Position numbers and translations under genes: made by a program
Assembly (NCBI GenBank): GCA_029263295.1
Contig: JAJCXT010000101.1
Location: forward strand, 1-57,662
Length of the DNA stretch: 57,662 nt
DNA from: Acidobacteriota bacterium
GTDB taxonomy: Bacteria; Acidobacteriota; UBA890; WLXD01
Direction of reading: 5' to 3'
The notes under the pieces: generated by a model
Seen by the model: the letters and a program-made list of their open reading frames with translations, nothing else
Database searches by the model: none
What the model was told of the DNA's origin: nothing
In this document: one piece after another, positions 42,298-50,930 of the stretch
How positions within the stretch are numbered: the stretch's first letter is position 1
Layout of the letters: each line of letters starts with the position of its first letter

Positions 42298-42624
42298 CTA
42301 TCAATCCCTCCAGGGCATCGACGCCGAAAGACGCACGAAACTGAGAGAACGTGACAACGGGGACACCCGTTACCCGCTACAAAAAACGTGTCTAGTCTCT
42401 GAAACGCCATTGTACACGCGTTTGAGCGACGCGCTAGAAGGTTGAGCAGCTAAAAACGGAGTCCCCGCGCGCCTTTCTGTGTTTGCCGAGATCGCCTGGC
42501 GGCGCACGTGCTTGCGTGCACCGGATACTCTTCCGTTCTCGGCAGTTTCCACGCTGAGAGAGCCCGTTCCTGATCGCTTCCCGCATGGCCCAGATCGCGA
42601 GGTCGGCGACACCGAGGAGAGACA
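42298..42624. other. Divergent intergenic region, ompA-like / tolC-like
   Basis: No gene is seen. It should hold the promoters of both divergent outer-membrane genes. A perfect dyad AACGGG-gaca-CCCGTT lies at 42356-42371, about 60 bases before the ompA-like start, and is a candidate regulator site. A T-rich stretch (TTTTTTG on the minus strand) follows at about 42381-42387. A GAGGAGAGA ribosome site lies just before the tolC GTG at 42625. Confidence 0.5.
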
Positions 42625-44262
42625 GTGCGCAACCAGAAATCAGTCCTGCTCATCGTGTTGGTTGCAGCATTCGCGCTGCTCGCTCCCTCCTCGGCGCAGG
42701 CGCAAGAAACTGCGGAGATGGAACTGTCTCTGGCGGATGCCGCGCGGCTTGCCTTCGAAAGGAACCTCGATATTCGCGTGATCTCCTTCGAGCGCTCGAT
42801 CTCCGAGCAAAAAGTGACAAGTGCGCGGGGTCGTTTTGAGCCGCTTCTGTTCGTGGGAATACCGGGCGCCAACTCGATCAACCCGTTTCCTGGTGGCGCG
42901 GCATTCGGCGCTGGCACGGGATTTGGCGGGTTCGGAATCTCAGGAGTGAAGACGCCGGCATCGACCGCGCTGGCCGGCGCGGATGTGAGCACCAGTGAGT
43001 CCGTCGCGGGGCTGTTCGACTTCCAGCAGACGCTCCCATTTGGCCTGCGCTATGACGTCAGCTACAACGTCGGGCGGACGGACACCAATAGCCTCTTCCA
43101 GAGCCTCAACCCGGGCTGGAACAACACTCTGGCGGTCAGCGTGATGCAGCCCCTGCTCAACGGGCGTGGCGAGGACGCGACCGCGGCCGAACTTCTGCTG
43201 GCGCAGGCCAACACGCGGGTTTCGCGGGCGGCTTTCCGCGCCCAGGTAGAGGAGGTGCTGCTGCAGGTGGAGAGTTCCTATTGGGAGCTTGTGTTCGCTG
43301 AGCGCGATCTCGAGGTCAAACAATCGTCCCTTGTGTTGGCCCAGGAACAGCTCGGGCGTACACAGGCACAGGTAGAGGTGGGAATGATCGCGCCGGTAGA
43401 GGCAACCCAGGCCGAGGTGCAGGTGGCGGCTCGCGAGACCGACCTCATCGTGGCGCGTAACAATCTCGCCAACGCGCTGGACCTGATGCGAGCGCTGCTG
43501 CGCGCCGACAGTCTGCCGGGCGGCTGGGAAACGGCGTTGCGCCCGACCGACGAGCCCGTAGTGGATGTCACCCAGCTCGACGCTGCCGACCTCGTGCGGA
43601 CCGCACTGGCACGGAGGGCTGAAATCACCGGTGCCGACGCGACCGTCGCGGCCCGCAACGTCGCGGTCAAGGCGACAAGTAACGGCCTGCAACCCCGATT
43701 GGACTTGCTGGCCCAGCTCTCCACGAACGGCGTCGGCGGGGATCTGATCATTCGCGACGGATTTCCCGGAGAGATCGTCGACGTCATCCCTGGCGGGTAT
43801 GGAGACGCTCTCGACCAGATGTTCAGTCTCGACTTCGTTTCCTGGCGTGTGGGGCTCAACGTGACCGTGCCGCTCGGTAACAGCGCAGCCAAAGGCGACC
43901 ATGCGCAGGCGACCCTGGACCACGACCGATCGCTGACGGAGTTGCAGCGCCTGCAGCAGCAGGTGACGCTCGAGGTGCGGCGCTCCGCGCGGGGCGTGGA
44001 AGCGGCCGCCGAAGCGGTGCAGTCGACGCGCAAGACGCGCGAGCTGGCCGAAGAACAACTGCGCATTGAGGTCGACCGATTCGACGTGGGAATGTCAACT
44101 AATTTCGAGGTGCTGCGTTTCCAGGATGATCTGGCGGTGTCGCGCTCGCAGGAGTTGCGCGCCAGAATCGCTTACCGTCTTGCGACCGCCGAACTCGGCA
44201 GAGCGACGGGCTCGCTGCTGGACAAATACAACATCGAACTTCACGCAGAGGAGACTCCATGA
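42625..44262 (+). CDS. TolC-family outer-membrane efflux protein
   Basis: A 545-residue outer-membrane factor for tripartite efflux or type I secretion. It has a signal peptide (VLLIVLVAAFALLAPSSAQAQ) and two repeats of the OEP domain. Each repeat has long coiled-coil helices, such as VSRAAFRAQVEEVLLQVESSYWELVFAE (seen in part) and ELAEEQLRIEVDRFDVGMSTNFEVLRFQ in the second. The start is GTG behind GAGGAGAGA. No membrane-fusion or inner-membrane pump gene follows; the next gene is an alcohol dehydrogenase overlapping by four bases (ATGA). The export substrate is unknown. Confidence 0.85.
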   Translation: MRNQKSVLLIVLVAAFALLAPSSAQAQETAEMELSLADAARLAFERNLDIRVISFERSISEQKVTSARGRFEPLLFVGIPGANSINPFPGGAAFGAGTGFGGFGISGVKTPASTALAGADVSTSESVAGLFDFQQTLPFGLRYDVSYNVGRTDTNSLFQSLNPGWNNTLAVSVMQPLLNGRGEDATAAELLLAQANTRVSRAAFRAQVEEVLLQVESSYWELVFAERDLEVKQSSLVLAQEQLGRTQAQVEVGMIAPVEATQAEVQVAARETDLIVARNNLANALDLMRALLRADSLPGGWETALRPTDEPVVDVTQLDAADLVRTALARRAEITGADATVAARNVAVKATSNGLQPRLDLLAQLSTNGVGGDLIIRDGFPGEIVDVIPGGYGDALDQMFSLDFVSWRVGLNVTVPLGNSAAKGDHAQATLDHDRSLTELQRLQQQVTLEVRRSARGVEAAAEAVQSTRKTRELAEEQLRIEVDRFDVGMSTNFEVLRFQDDLAVSRSQELRARIAYRLATAELGRATGSLLDKYNIELHAEETP

Positions 44263-45296
44263 GCGTTCGCGGCGCCCGCATCCACGCACACGGGGGGCTC
44301 GAGCAGATCACGCTCGATGAGTTCGACACCCCGGAGCCCGGTCCGGGCCAGGTGCGTGTGAGAGTACGCGTCGCCGCGCTCAACCATCTCGACTTGTTCG
44401 TTCTCGAGGGCATTCCGGGCATCGACATGCCACTGCCGCACGTGCTTGGTGGCGATGGTGCCGGCGTGGTCGATGCAGTTGGCCCGGAGGCTCACGGGGT
44501 CGCCGTAGGTGACGAAGTCGTACTGAACCCCGGGCTGTGGTGCGGCCGGTGCGCCAGTTGCCTCGCCGGCGAGCAGAGCATGTGTCCTCGCTACCAGCTG
44601 CTCGGTGAGCACGTCGATGGCACGCTGGCGCAGTCGATCGTCGTGCCGGCGGTCAACTGCCACCCCAAACCGTCGCGCCTCAGCTGGGAGCAGGCAGGCT
44701 CGTTTGGGCTCGCGACACTGACCGCCTGGCGCATGCTGGTAAGAAATGCGCAGGTTGGTCCCGGCCAGACCACGCTGATTCATGGCGTTGGCGGCGGGGT
44801 GGGGCTGGTTGCGATGCAGATCGCTCTGGCGGCGGGCGGACAGGTTTTTGTTACCAGCCACTCGGACGAGAAGCTGGAGCGGGCAGCCGAACTCGGCGCC
44901 ACGCGTGGCTGGAACTACCGCGAGGCGAACATCGCGCGTGAGGTGCGGGCGGCCACTGGCAAGGTCGGTGTCGATGTCGTTGTCGACAACGTCGGTACGG
45001 CTACTTTTGCGACGTCGATCAAGGCGTGCCGTAAAGGGGGCGTGATCGTCACTTGTGGCGGCACCACCGGCCCCGAGCTCCCTGTTGATGTGCGCTACCT
45101 GTTCTGGAATCATCTCCGCATCATGGGGTCGACGATGGGCAGCGAAGACGACTTTCGGTCGATGCTGAAGGCCGTAGACAGCGGCGTGATCGATCCCGTC
45201 GTTGACAGCGTCTTCGCGCTCGAGGACACCGTGGGTGCTTTTCGGCGGCTGCAAGCAGCCGAGCAGTTCGGCAAGGTCGCCGTAGAGTTGCCGTGA
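44259..45296 (+). CDS. Zinc-containing medium-chain alcohol dehydrogenase
   Basis: A 345-residue MDR-family NAD(P)-dependent oxidoreductase. N-terminal catalytic domain: VAALNHLDLFVLEG, HVLGGDGAGVVDAVG, and a structural zinc loop with four cysteines in CGRCASCLAGEQSMC. The Rossmann domain has GVGGGVGLVAMQIALAAG. The catalytic-zinc ligands are partly changed (the first cysteine is N in ALNHLD), which is also seen in some crotonyl-CoA reductase/quinone-reductase-like members, so the chemistry is uncertain. The ATG overlaps the tolC stop. A UbiA-like prenyltransferase follows after 13 bases. A role near quinone synthesis is possible but unproved. Confidence 0.82.
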   Translation: MSVRGARIHAHGGLEQITLDEFDTPEPGPGQVRVRVRVAALNHLDLFVLEGIPGIDMPLPHVLGGDGAGVVDAVGPEAHGVAVGDEVVLNPGLWCGRCASCLAGEQSMCPRYQLLGEHVDGTLAQSIVVPAVNCHPKPSRLSWEQAGSFGLATLTAWRMLVRNAQVGPGQTTLIHGVGGGVGLVAMQIALAAGGQVFVTSHSDEKLERAAELGATRGWNYREANIAREVRAATGKVGVDVVVDNVGTATFATSIKACRKGGVIVTCGGTTGPELPVDVRYLFWNHLRIMGSTMGSEDDFRSMLKAVDSGVIDPVVDSVFALEDTVGAFRRLQAAEQFGKVAVELP

Positions 45297-45309
45297 CAGG
45301 TCGGACCCC

Positions 45310-46152
45310 ATGAGCACTGCGACGCGGGCGGGCAACTGGGCGTCGTTCGTCAAGGTCGAGCACACGCTGTTTTCGTTGCCCGTGATGTTCGCGGGGGCGG
45401 TTCTGGCCGCGGAGGGGTTGCCGGGTTCGGGTGTGCTGGTGTGGATCCTGCTCGCTGGTGTCGGGGCGCGAACTCTGGCGATGGCGTTGAATCGGTTGAT
45501 CGATCGCAGGGTCGATGCCGCCAACCCGCGCACTGCCAGCCGCGAACTGCCAAGCGGCAAGATGAGCACGGCTGAGGGCTGGGGCATCGCCACCCTCGGT
45601 TTGCTGGTGTACGCACTCGCGTGCTGGAATCTGCCGCCGATCTGTCGACAGCTGGCGCCGCTGCCGGTGTTGGTATTTGTGGTCTATCCGTACCTCAAGC
45701 GGATCACGCCGTTCGCTCATCTGGGAATTGGCACGGCCCTCGCGCTGGCGCCGCTGGGCGGGTGGGTCGCGGTTCGCGGCGATCTCGAACAACTGGGTGC
45801 GGCGTGGTTGCTGGCCGCGTTCACGCTCTTCTGGGTGGCCGGCTTCGACGTGATCTACTCCACCCTCGACCAGGAGTCGGATCGACATACCGGGATCCGC
45901 AGCCTGCCCGCCTGGCTCGGTTCGCACAACGCCCTACGAGTATCGGCCGGCTTCCACACGCTTGCGATGATCGCGCTGGCGGTGCTGTACTCCCGTTTCT
46001 TGACGGGGCCAATCGCGGGGTTCGGCGTCGTCCTGGTTGCTTTGCTGCTGTTTGCCGAGCAACGTTTGGCTGATCGTGTGAATCTCGCGTTCTTCCAAAT
46101 CAACATCGCGGTGGGATTCGCGGTCTTCGCGTTGGTCATGTTCGGCGTTTGA
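45310..46152 (+). CDS. UbiA-family prenyltransferase, probable menaquinone (futalosine-route) enzyme MqnP
   Basis: A 280-residue membrane prenyltransferase. The two Asp-rich motifs are NRLIDRRVDA (residues 58-67) and DVIYSTLDQESD (residues 183-194), which bind the prenyl diphosphate through Mg. About eight hydrophobic segments are present. In this position, before ubiX- and ubiD-like genes and mqnE, mqnA and mqnC, it most probably attaches the polyprenyl chain to 1,4-dihydroxy-6-naphthoate (MqnP). Sequence alone does not exclude 4-hydroxybenzoate as substrate. It is 13 bases after the alcohol dehydrogenase gene. Confidence 0.88.
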   Translation: MSTATRAGNWASFVKVEHTLFSLPVMFAGAVLAAEGLPGSGVLVWILLAGVGARTLAMALNRLIDRRVDAANPRTASRELPSGKMSTAEGWGIATLGLLVYALACWNLPPICRQLAPLPVLVFVVYPYLKRITPFAHLGIGTALALAPLGGWVAVRGDLEQLGAAWLLAAFTLFWVAGFDVIYSTLDQESDRHTGIRSLPAWLGSHNALRVSAGFHTLAMIALAVLYSRFLTGPIAGFGVVLVALLLFAEQRLADRVNLAFFQINIAVGFAVFALVMFGV

Positions 46153-46180
46153 GCCGCGTGGCCGGACACCGCCATTCGGC

Positions 46181-46208
46181 CAGCGTCACTCAGCCAGCGT
46201 CACTCAGC
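46181..46208 (+). repeat. Tandem duplication, 14 bp x 2, between ubiA- and ubiX-like genes
   Basis: Two identical adjacent units CAGCGTCACTCAGC (46181-46194, 46195-46208) lie in the 90-base gap before the ubiX-like gene. It looks like a slippage duplication; no hairpin or binding site is evident in the unit. Confidence 0.85.
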
Positions 46209-46242
46209 AATTCGCTCGTTACCTCAACCCAGTGCCAGCATC

Positions 46243-46815
46243 ATGAGCCAGCGTGTACTCGTTGCGATCACCGGAGCCTCCGGGGCTCCTTACGCCGCGG
46301 CACTGCTGCGCCGTGACCTGGGCGACAAGTACCTCGTGCTGAGCCAATGGGGCCGCATGGTTCTACGCGAGGAGACAGGACTCGACGAAGAGGACCTGCG
46401 GCCCTACGTGAAGAGGGTCTTCTCCGACAAGGATCTCGCCAACCCGTTTGCCTCCGGCTCGAATTCGTTCGATGCGATGGTGATTGCGCCCTGTTCGCTC
46501 AGCACGATGGCGAAGATCGCCGTCGGGATCGCCGACTCGTTGATCACGCGCGCTGCGCTTGTCGCGCTGAAGGAACGGCGGCGTCTGGTGATGGTTGTTC
46601 GTGAGGCGCCATGGCCAACAAGCGCGCTGGAGAATGCCGCCAGGCTTTCGCGCGACGGTGTGATCATCGTGCCTGCCTCACCGCCCTTTTATCATCGGCC
46701 GACGTCGCTCGAGGAACTCGTGGAGCACATGGTGGACAAGATCGAGGGTGCCCTAGGAGGCACGCCGGAACGCAGTTGGCGGCCCGAACAACTCGGCCAG
46801 GAGAGCGGCGATTGA
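46243..46815 (+). CDS. ubiX: Flavin prenyltransferase UbiX
   Basis: A 190-residue FMN-binding enzyme that makes prenylated FMN, the cofactor of UbiD decarboxylases. Marks are VAITGASGAPYAAALLR, the FMN region VIAPCSLSTMAKIAVGIADSLITRAA (in part), LKERRRLVMVVREAPW, and PASPPFYHRPTSLEELV near the C-terminus. All are typical of UbiX/Pad1. The stop overlaps the TTG start of the UbiD gene (TTGA), so cofactor maker and user are coupled. In this cluster the pair would decarboxylate a prenylated naphthoate on the way to menaquinone. Confidence 0.94.
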   Translation: MSQRVLVAITGASGAPYAAALLRRDLGDKYLVLSQWGRMVLREETGLDEEDLRPYVKRVFSDKDLANPFASGSNSFDAMVIAPCSLSTMAKIAVGIADSLITRAALVALKERRRLVMVVREAPWPTSALENAARLSRDGVIIVPASPPFYHRPTSLEELVEHMVDKIEGALGGTPERSWRPEQLGQESGD

Positions 46816-48671
46816 CGCCCCGTGACCTGCGCGGCTTCGTTGCCGATCTGGAGAACGCAGGCGAACTGAGACGTGTGGCCGCCCGCGTTGACCCCGCGTT
46901 CGAGATTACCGAGATCGCCGATCGGATGATCAAACGCGAGGGGCCGGCACTGCTGTTCGAGAACGTCGCGGGGTCGAGCTACCCGCTGCTGATCAATACG
47001 CTCGGGAGCGAACGACGAATCGAAATGGCGCTCGGCCGGCACCCGCAGGAAATCGGCGCGATGTTGCTGGACCTGGCCCATCGTGCGAATCCGCCGAAGC
47101 CCCGCGCCCTATGGGAGGCGCGGTCATCGATCTTCGAGGTGATCGCCATGCGCACCAAGACCGTGCGCGCCGCCCCCTGTCAGCAGGTTGTCGAAGCGCC
47201 GGATCTCACGCGGCTCCCGGTGCAGACGGCATGGCCGCGCGACGGCGGCCCTTTCATGACGTTCGCGGTCACGATCACGCATGATCCGGTGACCGGCGAA
47301 CGCAACACGGGCCTCTACCGACTGCAGGTCTTCGACAGCAGCAGCACGGGAATGCACTGGCAGATCGTGCGTGGCTGCGGCAACCACTACGCTCGGGCCG
47401 AGGAGTTGGGCCGGCCGCTCGAGGTCGCGGTGGTCGTTGGCGCCGACCCGGCACTGCTCATCGCCGCGATCGCCGCCCTGCCGGAAGGCATGGACGAGAT
47501 CGCGTTCTCCGGCATTCTGCGTGGAGCGCCGTGTCCAATGGTGCAGGCTCGCTCGATCAAGATGCAGGTTCCGGCCAACGCCGAGATGATCCTCGAAGGC
47601 ACGGTGGCTCCAGGCGAGCGCCGTCAGGAGGGGCCGTTCGGTGATCACTTCGGTCACTACTCGCACGCGGCGCCGTTCCCGGTCTTTCGCGTGCAGCAGA
47701 TTACTCGGCGGAGCGACCCGATCTATCTGTCGGCGATCGTTGGCCTGCCGCCACAGGAAGACAAGTACATCGGCAACGCGACCCAGGACATCCTCGGACC
47801 GCTCATCAAGCTCATTCATCCGGAAATCGACGACGTGTGGGCGTACTTCGAGGCCGGCTTCCACAATCTTCTGGTGGTGTCGGTCAGGCAGCGCTTCTAC
47901 AAGGAAGCCGTGAAGACCGCGTTGGCTCTCATGGGTACGGGGCAGTTGTCTCTGACCAAATCCCTCGTGCTCGTCGATGACGATGTGTCGGCACGCGACT
48001 TCGACGCAGTGATGCGAGCTGTCCGCGATAACTTCCGTCCCGAGCGCGACTACCTGCTGCTGCCAGGAGTACCGCTGGATACGCTCGACTTCACCAGCTA
48101 TCGGATGAATCTGGGCAGCAAGATGGTGATCGACGCGACGAGCGGATCCAGCGACGCCTTGCACGGCCGGCCGGGAGCGGACCGCGATGCTGTGCTGGCG
48201 GCGATCGGATCGGGCAACACGGATATAGGCGAGCCAGCTGCCTACGGGGTAGGCCAGGCGACGGGCGCGAGCGGATCACGGGTGCCCGATGCGCGGCAAC
48301 TCGATGCTCGCGTGCTCGAATTCGTCGTGGTTGAGGACGCCATGATGGTGGTGAAGGTGGCAGGGGAGGGCCGGGAGGTTGTCGAGGCGCTGGTAACCGC
48401 GGATCTCGGCCCGGTTCGAATCGTCGCTGCCGTCAGTCCGGATGTCGATCTGCACGACCGCGACCTGCTGCTCTGGGGAGTGTTCACTCGTTTCGATTGC
48501 GCCCGCGACGTCACCTTTACGCGCTCGGAGAGTCGCGGTCCCTGGACGACCAACTACGGGGTGCTGGGCATCGACGCGACCTTCAAACCGGGTTATCCGG
48601 AGCGGCTGGAAATGACTCCAGACATCGTGGCGCGGGTCGACAGTCGCTGGGCAGAATACGGGCTAGACTGA
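46812..48671 (+). CDS. UbiD-family decarboxylase, probable menaquinone-route enzyme
   Basis: A 619-residue prenyl-FMN-dependent decarboxylase. It starts at TTG (46812), overlapping the ubiX stop, with LTPRDLRGFVADLENAGELRRV. Family marks: the ALLFENVAGSSYPLLINTLGS region, GLYRLQVFDSSSTGMHWQI (in part), QEGPFGDHFGHYSHAAPFPVF with the Glu-Asp pair region, and EDKYIGNATQDILGP. Decarboxylation of a prenylated 1,4-dihydroxy-6-naphthoate in the futalosine route (MqnL/MqnM type) is likely from context. A frame running to 46611 crosses the ubiX gene and is not the start. It is longer than most UbiDs (about 500), mainly at the C-terminal half. Confidence 0.88.
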   Translation: MTPRDLRGFVADLENAGELRRVAARVDPAFEITEIADRMIKREGPALLFENVAGSSYPLLINTLGSERRIEMALGRHPQEIGAMLLDLAHRANPPKPRALWEARSSIFEVIAMRTKTVRAAPCQQVVEAPDLTRLPVQTAWPRDGGPFMTFAVTITHDPVTGERNTGLYRLQVFDSSSTGMHWQIVRGCGNHYARAEELGRPLEVAVVVGADPALLIAAIAALPEGMDEIAFSGILRGAPCPMVQARSIKMQVPANAEMILEGTVAPGERRQEGPFGDHFGHYSHAAPFPVFRVQQITRRSDPIYLSAIVGLPPQEDKYIGNATQDILGPLIKLIHPEIDDVWAYFEAGFHNLLVVSVRQRFYKEAVKTALALMGTGQLSLTKSLVLVDDDVSARDFDAVMRAVRDNFRPERDYLLLPGVPLDTLDFTSYRMNLGSKMVIDATSGSSDALHGRPGADRDAVLAAIGSGNTDIGEPAAYGVGQATGASGSRVPDARQLDARVLEFVVVEDAMMVVKVAGEGREVVEALVTADLGPVRIVAAVSPDVDLHDRDLLLWGVFTRFDCARDVTFTRSESRGPWTTNYGVLGIDATFKPGYPERLEMTPDIVARVDSRWAEYGLD

Positions 48672-48735
48672 CGCCGGTCGGGATAGTCGCCCGGCTGGGT
48701 ATTCTCAATATCTTGTTCATGTCGAGTTGATCAGA

Positions 48736-50064
48736 ATGCAAGTGTCCGCGGATCCACGACTCCAGAGAGTGATCGACAAGCTGGCAGCTGGTGAGCGCCT
48801 GGACGAGGCCGACGGTCTGGCCATGTTCGAGACTCACGATGTCGTTGGGCTGGGTCGACTGGCCAATGCCGAGAAAGAGCGCCGCACGGGCCCCTTTGTG
48901 GCGTTCGTCCTCAATCGCCAGGTCAACCCGACGAACGTGTGCGTGCTCAGTTGTCGCTTCTGTGACTTCGCCGCGAAGGTTGGCGATGACCACGCCTACG
49001 AATTGAGTCTCGAGAAGATACGCGAGCAGGTATCCGGGCCTATTCGGGAAGTCCACGTGGTCGGCGGGATGCATACGGACTGGCCCTTCGAACGCTACAT
49101 CGAAGTGCTCGAAGTGATCCGCGAAGCCAACCCGGTCGCTCAGATCAAGGCGTACACGGCGGTGGAGATCGACTTCTTTGCGCACCTCGAGAAGATCTCG
49201 GTCGAAGAGGTGTTCGAACGGCTCGAGGCCGTTGGCATGCAGGCCATGCCTGGCGGTGGCGCCGAGGTCTTTTCCGAGCGCGTTCGCGGGATCATGTACA
49301 AGGAGAAGATCGGGCACGAACGTTGGCTCGAGATTCACGAGATCGCCCACCAGCGAGGATTGCGCACTAACGCGACGTTGCTCTATGGGCACGTTGAAAC
49401 GTACGAGGAGCGCGTTGCCCATCTCCTCATGCTGCGTGATTTGCAGGACAAGACCGGCGGCTTCTTGAGCTTCATCCCGCTGGCGTTTCAACCTGGCTAC
49501 ACAAACATCGTCGCCAGGCAGGCCTCGGCGCTCGAAGACCTCCGCACGATTGCCGCGTCCCGCCTGATGCTCGACAATTTCCCTCACATCAAGGCTTACT
49601 GGGTAATGCTCGGCGCGGAGACGGCGTCGATGGCATTGCAGTGGGGTGCCGACGATCTCGATGGCACGATCGGCGAGGAACTCATCGCGCACGCGGCGCT
49701 AGCTTCATCGCCCGCCGGGATGACCACTCACAAGTTGGTGAAGTTGATTCGCGAGGCCGGTCGGCTGCCCGTCCAGCGTGATGCGCTCTACAACGTAGTT
49801 GGCGTGTACCCCGCGCCGGGCCACGCGACGCACTGGTCGCAGCGGCAGGGGATTGCCGGCATCGACCCCGTGGCGACTCGTGGAGAGATCGCCGACGCCC
49901 GCGCGCTCGACGTGGAACATCACGGGGTGCACACGTGGGATCTCGTGGGCGATGCCGGGCGAGAGGTTCGGGAGCTGGCCACAACCCCGCTCGGAGCGGT
50001 ATCGGACCAAGCACGGTGGCTGCCGAATACGGCGCCGGAGCCTGTCGCGGAGGAGTTGGCATGA
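48736..50064 (+). CDS. mqnE: Aminofutalosine synthase MqnE with C-terminal extension
   Basis: A 442-residue radical SAM enzyme that joins 3-enolpyruvylbenzoate with SAM to make 6-amino-6-deoxyfutalosine. The [4Fe-4S] motif C69-x3-C73-x2-C76 is in NVCVLSCRFCDF. Other marks are VHVVGGMHTDWPFERY, AYTAVEIDFFAH, AMPGGGAEVFSERVRG and FIPLAFQPGYTN. The usual end of MqnE (near RLPVQRDALYNVV) lies at about residue 356, but the frame goes on for about 87 more residues of unknown fold, rich in charged and Trp residues. The ATG at 48736 is used, with TTG 48727 possible. The stop overlaps mqnA (ATGA). Confidence 0.9.
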   Translation: MQVSADPRLQRVIDKLAAGERLDEADGLAMFETHDVVGLGRLANAEKERRTGPFVAFVLNRQVNPTNVCVLSCRFCDFAAKVGDDHAYELSLEKIREQVSGPIREVHVVGGMHTDWPFERYIEVLEVIREANPVAQIKAYTAVEIDFFAHLEKISVEEVFERLEAVGMQAMPGGGAEVFSERVRGIMYKEKIGHERWLEIHEIAHQRGLRTNATLLYGHVETYEERVAHLLMLRDLQDKTGGFLSFIPLAFQPGYTNIVARQASALEDLRTIAASRLMLDNFPHIKAYWVMLGAETASMALQWGADDLDGTIGEELIAHAALASSPAGMTTHKLVKLIREAGRLPVQRDALYNVVGVYPAPGHATHWSQRQGIAGIDPVATRGEIADARALDVEHHGVHTWDLVGDAGREVRELATTPLGAVSDQARWLPNTAPEPVAEELA

Positions 50065-50930
50065 GCGCGCTACGTGTTGCCCGGATTCCTTACCTGAACT
50101 CGGTGCCCTTCTACCAGAATCTCGAGGGCGCGGGCTACGAACTGGTGGACATGCCGCCGCGCGAACTCGGTCGCCTGGCGATTGACGGATGCGTGGACGC
50201 GGGGATTCTCTCGCTCTGTGATTTGCATCGTACCGAAGCGTTCGAACCTCTCGGCTCTCTTGGCATCAGCGTGGACGGGCCGGCGCACTCGGTCCTGTTG
50301 TTCACGCGCGGCGCACCGGCAGATCTCGGTGGCGCCACCATCGCGATTACGGGCGAAACGAGCACGTCTTTCCCGCTCTTGCGGCTGTTGTTGGAGCAGC
50401 ATATTGGTGTCGTTCCTGGCGAATACGTTCGTCGCCCGCAGGGTCCGCAGCCGGACGACGGTGCGGCGCTTCTGATCGGCGACGCTGCGCTGAGGCTGGC
50501 CGCCTCGGGTGGCCTGGTGCCCGGCCTGGCGGACTACTCGGCCGAGCTCATTGCTCTGGCCCGCCCGACCGCAGGTGACTGGACGCACGTGACCGATCTC
50601 GGCGCAGCCTGGCGACGCTGGCAAGGATTGCCCTTCGTGTTTGCTCGCTGGGCGGTTGACCAGCACGTCAGTTGCGATGATCGCGCTGAACTCAGCGACC
50701 GAATCGAACGTTCGCTCGCAGCTAGTCTCCTCGAGTTGCTGCCGTTGGCCACGGCTAGCTGCGCGGCTGCGGGATTGGATGGCGAGGCGGCGCGCGCATA
50801 CCTGGCTGCGTTCGGCTACGAGTGCGGGCCGCGCGAGAAAGCGGGGCAGGGGATCTTCCTCGGCCTCCTCGAAGCCACCGACTGGTGGGAGCCCGAGACG
50901 GTCGCAGCGCCCGTGGAGATCGGCCAATGA
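50061..50930 (+). CDS. mqnA: Chorismate dehydratase MqnA
   Basis: A 289-residue enzyme that removes water from chorismate to give 3-enolpyruvylbenzoate, the first step of the futalosine route. The type-2 periplasmic-binding-protein fold is marked by VARIPYLNSVPFYQNLEG, the catalytic region DAGILSLCDLHRTEAF, SVLLFTRG, and GLPFVFARWAVDQHV. It has no signal peptide, as expected. Its start and stop overlap mqnE and mqnC (both ATGA), so the three genes are translated as a coupled unit. Confidence 0.93.
   Translation: MSALRVARIPYLNSVPFYQNLEGAGYELVDMPPRELGRLAIDGCVDAGILSLCDLHRTEAFEPLGSLGISVDGPAHSVLLFTRGAPADLGGATIAITGETSTSFPLLRLLLEQHIGVVPGEYVRRPQGPQPDDGAALLIGDAALRLAASGGLVPGLADYSAELIALARPTAGDWTHVTDLGAAWRRWQGLPFVFARWAVDQHVSCDDRAELSDRIERSLAASLLELLPLATASCAAAGLDGEAARAYLAAFGYECGPREKAGQGIFLGLLEATDWWEPETVAAPVEIGQ

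Noticed and set aside
46181..46208. 14-bp tandem repeat as a regulator site
   Set aside because: No dyad within the unit and no promoter nearby; a slippage duplication explains it.
48400..48425. T-arm-like sequence GGTTCGAATC in the UbiD-like gene
   Set aside because: It lies inside a well-supported coding region and has no acceptor or anticodon stems around it.
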